A stretch of DNA of 64,000 nt from Euwallacea fornicatus (Eukaryota; Arthropoda; Insecta; Coleoptera; Curculionidae): positions 62,001 through 126,000 of the forward strand of contig NW_027096054.1 in the NCBI RefSeq assembly GCF_040115645.1, read 5' to 3'. Of this stretch, positions 25,881 through 38,494 are shown piece after piece. How positions within the stretch are numbered: position 1 is the first letter of the stretch; every line of letters begins with the position of its first letter. The position numbers and the translations under genes are program-made. The notes beneath the pieces are model-generated. The model saw only the letters and a list, made by a program, of their open reading frames with translations, made no database searches and was not told where the DNA came from.

Positions 25881-27992
25881 GTACGTCGATAACTTAGGCA
25901 AATGAAATCCAAATTTCTTCAACAAAGACTCATATTAATCAGGTGGTTGAGATCTTTAACATGACAAAACACATCATGATTGTATCTTGTTGAGCTTCCA
26001 AGATAAATAGTACTTTACGTGCTCAACCACACAACATTTTTGACTTTTCGAGCTTTGTAGATCGATAACTTCGGCAAATGAACTCAAAATTTCTTCAACA
26101 AAGACTCATATTAATCTGGTGGTCGAGATCTTTAACATGACACAACACATCATTATTGTATCTTGTTGAGCTTCCAAGATAAATAGTACTTTACGTGCTC
26201 AAACACACAACTTTTTTGATTTTTCGAGATTTCTAGAGCGATAACTTCGGCAAATGAACTCCAAAGTTCTTCAACGATGACTCATATTAATCAGGTGGTC
26301 GAGATGTTTAACATGACACAACACATCATGATTGTATCTTGTTGAGCTTCCAAGATAAATAGTACTTTACGTGCTCAAACACACAACATTTTTGACTTTT
26401 CGAGCTTTGTAGATCGACAACTTCGGCAAAAGAACTCAAAATTTCTTCAACAAAGACTCATATTAATCAGGTGGTCGAGATCTTTAACATGACACAACAC
26501 ATCATGATTGTATCTTGTTGAGCTTCCAAGATAAATAGTACTTTACGTGCTCAAACACACAACATTTTTGACTTTTCGAGCTTTGTACGTCGATAACTTC
26601 GGCAAATGAAATCCAAATGTCTTCAACGATGATTCATATTAATGAGGTGGTCGAGATCTTTAACATGACACAACACATCATGTTTGTATCTTGTTGAGCT
26701 TCCAAGATAAATAGTACTTTACGTGCTCAAACACACAACATTTTTTACTTTTCGAGCTTTGTACGTCGATAACTTAGGCAAATGAAATCCAAATTTCTTC
26801 AACAAAGACTCATATTAATCAGGTGGTTGAGATCTTTAACATGACACAACACATCATGATTGTATCTTTTTGAGCTTTCAAGATAAATAGTACTCTACGT
26901 GCTCAAACACACAACTTTTTTGACTTTTCGAGCTTTGTACGTCGATAACTTCGGCAAATGAAATCCAAATGTCTTCAACGATGATTCATATTAATGAGGT
27001 GGTCGAGATCTTTAACATGACACAACACATCATGTTTGTATCTTGTTGAGCTTCCAAGATAAATAGTACTTTACGTGCTCAAACACACAACATTTTTTAC
27101 TTTTCGAGCTTTGTACGTCGATAACTTAGGCAAATGAAATCCAAATTTCTTCAACAAAGACTCATATTAATCAGGTGGTTGAGATCTTTAACATGACACA
27201 ACACATCATCATTGTAACTTGTTGAGCTTCCAAGATAAATAGTACTTTACGTGCTCAAACACACAACATTTTTTACTTTTCGAGCTATGTACGTCGATAA
27301 CTTCGGCAAATGAAATCCAAATTTCTTCAACAAAGACTCATATTAATCAGGTGGTCGAGATCTTTAACATGACACAACACATCATCATTGTAACTTGTTG
27401 AGCTTCCAAGATAAATAGTACTTTACGTGCTCAAACACACAACATTTTTTACTTTTCGAGATTTGTACGTCGATAACTTCGGCAAATGAAATCCAAATGT
27501 CTTCAACGATGACTCATATTAATCAGGTGGTGGAGATCTGTAACACGACACAACACATCATGATTGTATCTTGTTGAGCTTCCAAGATAAATAGTACTTT
27601 ACGTGCTCAAACACACAACATTTTTGACTTTTCGAGCTTTGTACGTCGATAACTTCGGCAAATGAAATCCAAATGTCTTCAACAAAGACTTATATTAATC
27701 AGGTGGTTGAGATCTTTAACATGACAAAACACATCATGATTGTATCTTGTTGAGCTTCCAAGATAAATAGTACTTTACGTGCTCAAACACACAACATTTT
27801 TTACTTTTCGAGCTTTGTACGTCGATAACTTCGGCAAATGAAATCCAAATTTCTTCAACAAAGACTCATATTAATCAGGTGGTTGAGATCTTTAACATGA
27901 CACAACACATCATGATTGTATCTTTTTGAGCTTTCAAGATAAATAGTACTCTACGTGCTCAAACACACAACTTTTTTGACTTTTCGAGCTTT

Positions 27993-28696
27993 GTACGTCG
28001 ATAACTTCGGCAAATGAAATCCAAATGTCTTCAACGATGATTCATATTAATGAGGTGGTCGAGATCTTTAACATGACACAACACATCATGTTTGTATCTT
28101 GTTGAGCTTCCAAGATAAATAGTACTTTACGTGCTCAAACACACAACATTTTTTACTTTTCGAGCTTTGTACGTCGATAACTTAGGCAAATGAAATCCAA
28201 ATTTCTTCAACAAAGACTCATATTAATCAGGTGGTTGAGATCTTTAACATGACACAACACATCATGATTGTATCTTTTTGAGCTTTCAAGATAAATAGTA
28301 CTCTACGTGCTCAAACACACAACTTTTTTGACTTTTCGAGCTTTGTACGTCGATAACTTCGGCAAATGAAATCCAAATGTCTTCAACGATGATTCATATT
28401 AATGAGGTGGTCGAGATCTTTAAGATGACACAACACATCATGTTTGTATCTTGTTGAGCTTCCAAGATAAATAGTACTTTACGTGCTCAAACACACAACA
28501 TTTTTTACTTTTCGAGCTTTGTACGTCGATAACTTAGGCAAATGAAATCCAAATTTCTTCAACAAAGACTCATATTAATCAGGTGGTTGAGATCTTTAAC
28601 ATGACACAACACATCATGATTGTATCTTTTTGAGCTTTCAAGATAAATAGTACTCTACGTGCTCAAACACACAACTTTTTTGACTTTTCGAGCTTT
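27993..28696. repeat. 352-bp dimer repeat, two dimers
   Basis: Monomer type X (ataacttcgg, cttcaacgatgattc, aatgagg, catgtttg, tactttac, cattttttac) alternates with type Y (ataacttagg, cttcaacaaagactc, ggttgag, ctttttgagctttcaag, tactctac, cttttttgac). The aatgagg marker is at 28049 and 28401, 352 bp apart. The second X carries taagatgac. Confidence 0.85.
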
Positions 28697-29966
28697 GTAC
28701 GTCGATAACTTAGGCAAATGAAATCCAAATGTCTTCAACAAAGACTCATATTAATCAGGTGGTTGAGATCTTTAACATGACAAAACACATCATGATTGTA
28801 TCTTGTTGAGCTTCCAAGATAAATAGTACTTTACGTGCTCAACCACACAACATTTTTGACTTTCCGAGCTTTGTAGATCGATAACTTCGGCAAATGAACT
28901 CAAAATCTCTTCAACAAAGACTCATATTAATCTGGTGGTCGAGATCTTTAACATGACACAACACATCATTATTGTATCTTGTTGAGCTTCCAAGATAAAT
29001 AGTACTTTACGTGCTCAAACACACAACATTTTTTACTTTTCGAGCTTTGTACGTCGATAACTTCGGCAAATGAAATCCAAATGTCTTCAACGATGATTCA
29101 TATTAATCAGGTGGTCGAGATCTTTAACATGACAAAACACATCATGATTGTATCTTGTTGAGCTTCCAAGATAAATAGTACTTTACGTGCTCAACCACAC
29201 AACATTTTTGACTTTCCGAGCTTTGTAGATCGATAACTTCGGCAAATGAACTCAAAATCTCTTCAACAAAGACTCATATTAATCAGGTGGTCGAGATCTT
29301 TAACATGACACAACACATCATGATTGTATCTTGTTGAGCTTCAAAGATAAATAGTACTTTACGTGCTCAAACACACAACATTTTTTACTTTTCGAGCTTT
29401 GTACGTCGATAACTTCGGCAAATGAAATCCAAATGTCTTCAACGATGATTCATATTAATCAGGTGGTCGAGATCTTTAACATGACACAACACATCATCAT
29501 TGTAACTTGTTGAGCTTCCAAGATAAATAGTACTTTACGTGCTCAAACACACAACATTTTTTACTTTTCGAGCTTTGTACGTCGATAACTTCGGCAAATG
29601 AAATCCAAATGTCTTCAACGATGATTCATATTAATCAGGTGGTCGAGATCTTTAACATGACACAATACATCATATTTGTATCTTGTTGAGCTTCCAAGAT
29701 AAATAGTACTTTACGTGCTCAAACACACAACATTTTTTACTTTTCGAGCTATGTACGTCGATAACTTCGGCAAATGAAATCCAAATTTCTTCAACAAAGA
29801 CTCATATTAATCAGGTGGTCGAGATCTTTAACATGACACAACACATCATCATTGTAACTTGTTGAGCTTCCAAGATAAATAGTACTTTACGTGCTCAAAC
29901 ACACAACATTTTTTACTTTTCGAGATTTGTACGTCGATAACTTCGGCAAATGAAATCCAAATGTCT

Positions 29967-29990
29967 TCAACGATGACTCATTAATCAGGT
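29967..29990. repeat. Monomer with a 2-bp deletion, first copy
   Basis: The sequence reads gatgactcattaatcagg where other units read gatgactcatattaatcagg, making this unit 174 bp. The same monomer has the linked tggagatctgtaacacgac variant. The spacing of anchors across this point drops by two, confirming the deletion. Confidence 0.88.
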
Positions 29991-30278
29991 GGTGGAGATC
30001 TGTAACACGACACAACACATCATGATTGTATCTTGTTGAGCTTCCAAGATAAATAGTACTTTACGTGCTCAAACACACAACATTTTTTACTTTTCGAGCT
30101 TTGTACGTCGATAACTTCGGCAAATGAAATCCAAATTTCTTCAACAAAGACTCATATTAATCAGGTGGTTGAGATCTTTAACATGACACAACACATCATG
30201 ATTGTATCTTTTTGAGCTTTCAAGATAAATAGTACTCTACGTGCTCAAACACACAACTTTTTTGACTTTTCGAGCTTT

Positions 30279-31334
30279 GTACGTCGATAACTTCGGCAAA
30301 TGAAATCCAAATGTCTTCAACGATGATTCATATTAATGAGGTGGTCGAGATCTTTAACATGACACAACACATCATGTTTGTATCTTGTTGAGCTTCCAAG
30401 ATAAATAGTACTTTACGTGCTCAAACACACAACATTTTTTACTTTTCGAGCTTTGTACGTCGATAACTTAGGCAAATGAAATCCAAATTTCTTCAACAAA
30501 GACTCATATTAATCAGGTGGTTGAGATCTTTAACATGACACAACACATCATGATTGTATCTTTTTGAGCTTTCAAGATAAATAGTACTCTACGTGCTCAA
30601 ACACACAACTTTTTTGACTTTTCGAGCTTTGTACGTCGATAACTTCGGCAAATGAAATCCAAATGTCTTCAACGATGATTCATATTAATGAGGTGGTCGA
30701 GATCTTTAACATGACACAACACATCATGTTTGTATCTTGTTGAGCTTCCAAGATAAATAGTACTTTACGTGCTCAAACACACAACATTTTTTACTTTTCG
30801 AGCTTTGTACGTCGATAACTTAGGCAAATGAAATCCAAATTTCTTCAACAAAGACTCATATTAATCAGGTGGTTGAGATCTTTAACATGACACAACACAT
30901 CATGATTGTATCTTTTTGAGCTTTCAAGATAAATAGTACTCTACGTGCTCAAACACACAACTTTTTTGACTTTTCGAGCTTTGTACGTCGATAACTTCGG
31001 CAAATGAAATCCAAATGTCTTCAACGATGATTCATATTAATGAGGTGGTCGAGATCTTTAAGATGACACAACACATCATGTTTGTATCTTGTTGAGCTTC
31101 CAAGATAAATAGTACTTTACGTGCTCAAACACACAACATTTTTTACTTTTCGAGCTTTGTACGTCGATAACTTAGGCAAATGAAATCCAAATTTCTTCAA
31201 CAAAGACTCATATTAATCAGGTGGTTGAGATCTTTAACATGACACAACACATCATGATTGTATCTTTTTGAGCTTTCAAGATAAATAGTACTCTACGTGC
31301 TCAAACACACAACTTTTTTGACTTTTCGAGCTTT
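30279..31334. repeat. 352-bp dimer repeat, three dimers
   Basis: The longest run of the X-Y dimer: aatgagg at 30335, 30687 and 31039, each 352 bp apart, with alternating ataacttcgg and ataacttagg units. Only the third X has taagatgac (31059). One more dimer than in the clusters at 27993 and 32567, so this run was extended or the others were shortened. Confidence 0.87.
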
Positions 31335-32566
31335 GTACGTCGATAACTTAGGCAAATGAAATCCAAATGTCTTCAACAAAGACTCATATTAATCAGGTGG
31401 TTGAGATCTTTAACATGACAAAACACATCATGATTGTATCTTGTTGAGCTTCCAAGATAAATAGTACTTTACGTGCTCAACCACACAACATTTTTGACTT
31501 TCCGAGCTTTGTAGATCGATAACTTCGGCAAATGAACTCAAAATCTCTTCAACAAAGACTCATATTAATCTGGTGGTCGAGATCTTTAACATGACACAAC
31601 ACATCATTATTGTATCTTGTTGAGCTTCCAAGATAAATAGTACTTTACGTGCTCAAACACACAACATTTTTTACTTTTCGAGCTTTGTACGTCGATAACT
31701 TCGGCAAATGAAATCCAAATGTCTTCAACGATGATTCATATTAATCAGGTGGTCGAGATCTTTAACATGACAAAACACATCATGATTGTATCTTGTTGAG
31801 CTTCCAAGATAAATAGTACTTTACGTGCTCAACCACACAACATTTTTGACTTTCCGAGCTTTGTAGATCGATAACTTCGGCAAATGAACTCAAAATCTCT
31901 TCAACAAAGACTCATATTAATCAGGTGGTCGAGATCTTTAACATGACACAACACATCATGATTGTATCTTGTTGAGCTTCAAAGATAAATAGTACTTTAC
32001 GTGCTCAAACACACAACATTTTTTACTTTTCGAGCTTTGTACGTCGATAACTTCGGCAAATGAAATCCAAATGTCTTCAACGATGATTCATATTAATCAG
32101 GTGGTCGAGATCTTTAACATGACACAACACATCATCATTGTAACTTGTTGAGCTTCCAAGATAAATAGTACTCTACGTGCTCAAACACACAACTTTTTTG
32201 ACTTTTCGAGCTTTGTACGTCGATAACTTCGGCAAATGAAATCCAAATGTCTTCAACGATGATTCATATTAATCAGGTGGTCGAGATCTTTAACATGACA
32301 CAATACATCATATTTGTATCTTGTTGAGCTTCCAAGATAAATAGTACTTTACGTGCTCAAACACACAACATTTTTTACTTTTCGAGCTATGTACGTCGAT
32401 AACTTCGGCAAATGAAATCCAAATTTCTTCAACAAAGACTCATATTAATCAGGTGGTCGAGATCTTTAACATGACACAACACATCATCATTGTAACTTGT
32501 TGAGCTTCCAAGATAAATAGTACTTTACGTGCTCAAACACACAACATTTTTTACTTTTCGAGATTT

Positions 32567-33270
32567 GTACGTCGATAACTTCGGCAAATGAAATCCAAAT
32601 GTCTTCAACGATGATTCATATTAATGAGGTGGTCGAGATCTTTAACATGACACAACACATCATGTTTGTATCTTGTTGAGCTTCCAAGATAAATAGTACT
32701 TTACGTGCTCAAACACACAACATTTTTTACTTTTCGAGCTTTGTACGTCGATAACTTAGGCAAATGAAATCCAAATTTCTTCAACAAAGACTCATATTAA
32801 TCAGGTGGTTGAGATCTTTAACATGACACAACACATCATGATTGTATCTTTTTGAGCTTTCAAGATAAATAGTACTCTACGTGCTCAAACACACAACTTT
32901 TTTGACTTTTCGAGCTTTGTACGTCGATAACTTCGGCAAATGAAATCCAAATGTCTTCAACGATGATTCATATTAATGAGGTGGTCGAGATCTTTAAGAT
33001 GACACAACACATCATGTTTGTATCTTGTTGAGCTTCCAAGATAAATAGTACTTTACGTGCTCAAACACACAACATTTTTTACTTTTCGAGCTTTGTACGT
33101 CGATAACTTAGGCAAATGAAATCCAAATTTCTTCAACAAAGACTCATATTAATCAGGTGGTTGAGATCTTTAACATGACACAACACATCATGATTGTATC
33201 TTTTTGAGCTTTCAAGATAAATAGTACTCTACGTGCTCAAACACACAACTTTTTTGACTTTTCGAGCTTT
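32567..33270. repeat. 352-bp dimer repeat, two dimers
   Basis: Two X-Y dimers with aatgagg at 32623 and 32975. The second X carries taagatgac (32995). It corresponds to 27993-28696 within the 26-monomer repeat. Confidence 0.85.
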
Positions 33271-34540
33271 GTACGTCGATAACTTAGGCAAATGAAATCC
33301 AAATGTCTTCAACAAAGACTCATATTAATCAGGTGGTTGAGATCTTTAACATGACAAAACACATCATGATTGTATCTTGTTGAGCTTCCAAGATAAATAG
33401 TACTTTACGTGCTCAACCACACAACATTTTTGACTTTCCGAGCTTTGTAGATCGATAACTTCGGCAAATGAACTCAAAATCTCTTCAACAAAGACTCATA
33501 TTAATCTGGTGGTCGAGATCTTTAACATGACACAACACATCATTATTGTATCTTGTTGAGCTTCCAAGATAAATAGTACTTTACGTGCTCAAACACACAA
33601 CATTTTTTACTTTTCGAGCTTTGTACGTCGATAACTTCGGCAAATGAAATCCAAATGTCTTCAACGATGATTCATATTAATCAGGTGGTCGAGATCTTTA
33701 ACATGACAAAACACATCATGATTGTATCTTGTTGAGCTTCCAAGATAAATAGTACTTTACGTGCTCAACCACACAACATTTTTGACTTTCCGAGCTTTGT
33801 AGATCGATAACTTCGGCAAATGAACTCAAAATCTCTTCAACAAAGACTCATATTAATCAGGTGGTCGAGATCTTTAACATGACACAACACATCATGATTG
33901 TATCTTGTTGAGCTTCAAAGATAAATAGTACTTTACGTGCTCAAACACACAACATTTTTTACTTTTCGAGCTTTGTACGTCGATAACTTCGGCAAATGAA
34001 ATCCAAATGTCTTCAACGATGATTCATATTAATCAGGTGGTCGAGATCTTTAACATGACACAACACATCATCATTGTAACTTGTTGAGCTTCCAAGATAA
34101 ATAGTACTTTACGTGCTCAAACACACAACATTTTTTACTTTTCGAGCTTTGTACGTCGATAACTTCGGCAAATGAAATCCAAATGTCTTCAACGATGATT
34201 CATATTAATCAGGTGGTCGAGATCTTTAACATGACACAATACATCATATTTGTATCTTGTTGAGCTTCCAAGATAAATAGTACTTTACGTGCTCAAACAC
34301 ACAACATTTTTTACTTTTCGAGCTATGTACGTCGATAACTTCGGCAAATGAAATCCAAATTTCTTCAACAAAGACTCATATTAATCAGGTGGTCGAGATC
34401 TTTAACATGACACAACACATCATCATTGTAACTTGTTGAGCTTCCAAGATAAATAGTACTTTACGTGCTCAAACACACAACATTTTTTACTTTTCGAGAT
34501 TTGTACGTCGATAACTTCGGCAAATGAAATCCAAATGTCT

Positions 34541-34564
34541 TCAACGATGACTCATTAATCAGGT
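34541..34564. repeat. Monomer with a 2-bp deletion, second copy
   Basis: The same ctcattaatc deletion as at 29977, exactly 4,574 bp further on. Related tggagatctg monomers at 27537, 40381, 43021, 44957, 48477, 53405, 57981 and 62205 lack the deletion, so the two deleted copies descend from one event followed by duplication. Confidence 0.88.
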
Positions 34565-35459
34565 GGTGGAGATCTGTAACACGACACAACACATCATGAT
34601 TGTATCTTGTTGAGCTTCCAAGATAAATAGTACTTTACGTGCTCAAACACACAACATTTTTGACTTTTCGAGCTTTGTACGTCGATAACTTCGGCAAATG
34701 AAATCCAAATGTCTTCAACAAAGACTTATATTAATCAGGTGGTTGAGATCTTTAACATGACAAAACACATCATGATTGTATCTTGTTGAGCTTCCAAGAT
34801 AAATAGTACTTTACGTGCTCAAACACACAACATTTTTTACTTTTCGAGCTTTGTACGTCGATAACTTCGGCAAATGAAATCCAAATTTCTTCAACAAAGA
34901 CTCATATTAATCAGGTGGTTGAGATCTTTAACATGACACAACACATCATGATTGTATCTTTTTGAGCTTTCAAGATAAATAGTACTCTACGTGCTCAAAC
35001 ACACAACTTTTTTGACTTTTCGAGCTTTGTACGTCGATAACTTCGGCAAATGAAATCCAAATGTCTTCAACGATGATTCATATTAATGAGGTGGTCGAGA
35101 TCTTTAACATGACACAACACATCATGTTTGTATCTTGTTGAGCTTCCAAGATAAATAGTACTTTACGTGCTCAAACACACAACATTTTTTACTTTTCGAG
35201 CTTTGTACGTCGATAACTTAGGCAAATGAAATCCAAATTTCTTCAACAAAGACTCATATTAATCAGGTGGTTGAGATCTTTAACATGACACAACACATCA
35301 TGATTGTATCTTTTTGAGCTTTCAAGATAAATAGTACTCTACGTGCTCAAACACACAACTTTTTTGACTTTTCGAGCTTTGTACGTCGATAACTTCGGCA
35401 AATGAAATCCAAATGTCTTCAACGATGATTCATATTAATGAGGTGGTCGAGATCTTTAA
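34555..35459. repeat. Segment matching 27519-28423; recombinant junction
   Basis: Right of the deletion this stretch matches 27519-28423 at an offset of 7,036 bp, including gacttata (27687/34723), whereas to the left it follows 29980 at an offset of 4,574 bp. Both parents look alike from about 34555 to 34661, so the switch lies there. The match to 28423 ends where taacatgac replaces taagatgac. Confidence 0.75.
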
Positions 35460-35732
35460 CATGACACAACACATCATGTTTGTATCTTGTTGAGCTTCCA
35501 AGATAAATAGTACTTTACGTGCTCAAACACACAACATTTTTTACTTTTCGAGCTTTGTACGTCGATAACTTAGGCAAATGAAATCCAAATTTCTTCAACA
35601 AAGACTCATATTAATCAGGTGGTTGAGATCTTTAACATGACACAACACATCATGATTGTATCTTTTTGAGCTTTCAAGATAAATAGTACTCTACGTGCTC
35701 AAACACACAACTTTTTTGACTTTTCGAGCTTT
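35029..35732. repeat. 352-bp dimer repeat, two dimers
   Basis: Two X-Y dimers starting at 35029 and 35381. Neither carries taagatgac, which separates this cluster from those at 27993, 30279 and 32567. Further X-Y units stand at 26585-27112, 36965-37316, about 52277 and about 56853. Confidence 0.83.
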
Positions 35733-36060
35733 GTACGTCGATAACTTAGGCAAATGAAATCCAAATGTCTTCAACAAAGACTCATATTAATCAGGTGGTT
35801 GAGATCTTTAACATGACAAAACACATCATGATTGTATCTTGTTGAGCTTCCAAGATAAATAGTACTTTACGTGCTCAACCACACAACATTTTTGACTTTC
35901 CGAGCTTTGTAGATCGATAACTTCGGCAAATGAACTCAAAATCTCTTCAACAAAGACTCATATTAATCTGGTGGTCGAGATCTTTAACATGACACAACAC
36001 ATCATTATTGTATCTTGTTGAGCTTCCAAGATAAATAGTACTTTACGTGCTCAAACACAC

Positions 36061-38494
36061 AAATTTTTTGATTTTTCGAGATTTCTAGAGCGATAACTTC
36101 TTCAAATGAACTCCAAAGTTCTTCAACGATGACTCATATTAATCAGGTGGTCGAGATGTTTAACATGACACAACACATCATGATTGTATCTTGTTGAGCT
36201 TCCAAGATAAATAGTACTTTACGTGCTCAAACACACAACATTTTTGACTTTTCGAGCTTTGTAGATCGACAACTTCGGCAAAAGAACTCAAAATTTCTTC
36301 AACAAAGACTCATATTAATCAGGTGGTCGAGATCTTTAACATGACACAACACATCATGATTGTATCTTGTTGAGCTTCAAAGATAAATAGTACTTTACGT
36401 GCTCAAACACACAACATTTTTGACTTTTCGAGCTTTGTAGATCGACAACTTCGGCAAAAGAACTCAAAATTTCTTCAACAAAGACTCATATTAATCAGGT
36501 GGTCGAGATCTTTAACATGACACAACACATCATGATTGTATCTTGTTGAGCTTCAAAGAGAAATAGTACTTTACGTGCTCAAACACACAACATTTTTTAC
36601 TTTTCGAGCTTTGTACGACGATAACTTCGGCAAATGAAATCCAAATTTCTTCAACAAAGACTCATATTAATCAGGTGGTTGAGATCTTTAATATGACACA
36701 ACACATCATGTTTGTATCTTGTTGAGCTTCCAAGATAAATAGTACTTTACGTGCTCAAACACACAACATTTTTTACTTTTCGAGCTTTGTACGTCGATAA
36801 CTTAGGCAAATGAAATCCAAATTTCTTCAACAAAGACTCATATTAATCAGGTGGTTGAGATCTTTAACATGACACAACACATCATGATTGTATCTTTTTG
36901 AGCTTTCAAGATAAATAGTACTCTACGTGCTCAAACACACAACTTTTTTGACTTTTCGAGCTTTGTACGTCGATAACTTCGGCAAATGAAATCCAAATGT
37001 CTTCAACGATGATTCATATTAATGAGGTGGTCGAGATCTTTAACATGACACAACACATCATGTTTGTATCTTGTTGAGCTTCCAAGATAAATAGTACTTT
37101 ACGTGCTCAAACACACAACATTTTTTACTTTTCGAGCTTTGTACGTCGATAACTTAGGCAAATGAAATCCAAATTTCTTCAACAAAGACTCATATTAATC
37201 AGGTGGTTGAGATCTTTAACATGACACAACACATCATGATTGTATCTTTTTGAGCTTTCAAGATAAATAGTACTCTACGTGCTCAAACACACAACTTTTT
37301 TGACTTTTCGAGCTTTGTACGTCGATAACTTCGGCAAATGAAATCCAAATGTCTTCAACGATGATTCATATTAATGAGGTGGTCGAGATCTTTAACATGA
37401 CACAATACATCATGTTTGTATCTTGTTGAGCTTCCAAGATAAATAGTACTTTACGTGCTCAAACACACAACTTTTTTGACTTTTCGAGCTTTGTAGGTCG
37501 ATAACTTCGGCAAATGAAATCCAAATGTCTTCAACGATGATTCATATTAATCAGGTGGTCGAGATCTTTAACACGACACAACACATCATGATTGTATGTT
37601 GTTGAGCTTCCAAGATAAATAGTACTTTACGTGCTCAAACACACAACATTTTTGACTTTTCGAGCTTTGTACGTCGATAACTTCGGCAAATGAAATCCAA
37701 ATGTCTTCAACAAAGACTTATATTAATCAGGTGGTCGAGATCTTTAACACGACACAACACATCATGTTTGTATCTTGTTGAGCTTCCAAGATAAATAGTA
37801 CTTTACGTGCTCAAACACACAACATTTTTGATTTTTCGAGATTTCTAGAGCGATAACTTCGGCAAATGAACTCCAAAGTTCTTCAACGATGACTCATATT
37901 AATCAGGTGGTTGAGATCTTTAACATGACAAAACACATCATGATTGTATCTTGTTGAGCTTCCAAGATAAATAGTACTTTACGTGCTCAAACACACAACA
38001 TTTTTTACTTTTCGAGCTTTGTACGTCGATAACTTAGGCAAATGAAATCCAAATTTCTTCAACAAAGACTCATATTAATCAGGTGGTTGAGATCTTTAAT
38101 ATGACACAACACATCATGTTTGTATCTTGTTGAGATTCCAAGATAAATAGTACTTTACGTGCTCAAACACACAACATTTTTTACTTTTCGAGCTTTGTAC
38201 GTCGATAACTTAGGCAAATGAAATCCAAATTTCTTCAACAAAGACTCATATTAATCAGGTGGTGGAGATCTTTAACATGACACAACACATCATGATTGTA
38301 TCTTTTTGAGCTTTCAAGATAAATAGTACTCTACGTGCTCAAACACACAACTTTTTTGACTTTTCGAGCTTTGTACGTCGATAACTTCGGCAAATGAAAT
38401 CCAAATATCTTCAACGATGATTCATATTAATGAGGTGGTCGAGATCTTTAACATGACACAACACATCATGTTTGTATCTTGTTGAGCTTCCAAA
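36061..38494. repeat. Block E left part: mixed monomers
   Basis: About 14 monomers joining block D to the large repeats of block E. It opens with a unit unlike its relatives (cacaaattttttg, and ataacttcttcaaatg for ataacttcggcaaatg near 36091-36106). It holds two tagatcgacaac units, the first tacgacg variant (36614), one X-Y dimer at 36965, and a stretch (about 37400-38080) resembling block C at about 24550-25240, sharing tatgttgttg (24751/37595). Confidence 0.75.

Larger units (their letters stand above)
18975..27540. repeat. Block C: mosaic satellite layer
   Basis: About 49 monomers mixing several types: gatttctagagcg/gaactccaaag (ctagagcg at 19017, 20601, 23065, 25001, 26233), tagatcgacaac/aaaagaactc, gctatgtacg with catcattgtaac, and gcatatgagatcc. 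Local copies have several offsets: 12 monomers (19365/21477), 14 monomers (20142/22606), 11 monomers (22191/24127) and a short stretch at 34 monomers (18767/24751 and 19017/25001). No single period dominates. Confidence 0.75.
27990..30087. repeat. Block D 26-monomer-offset repeat, copy 1
   Basis: Matches 32564-34661 at an offset of 4,574 bp, which is 26 x 176 less the 2-bp deletion at 29979. Shared rare markers are taagatgac (28421/32995), tttccgag pairs (28863 and 29215; 33437 and 33789), ctcttcaac and the ctcattaatc deletion. It is bounded on the left by gagctttg versus gagatttg and on the right by cattttttac versus catttttgac. The taagatgac and tttccgag markers also occur at 31059 and 31501/31853, an offset of 15 monomers, so the 26 splits as 15 + 11. 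Confidence 0.85.
32564..34661. repeat. Block D 26-monomer-offset repeat, copy 2
   Basis: Second copy of 27990-30087, also carrying the 2-bp deletion. One internal difference of the wider unit is at 32160-32215, outside this match, where a tactctac/cttttttgac monomer end stands in place of tactttac/cattttttac found at 29520-29570 and 34100-34140. Confidence 0.85.
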
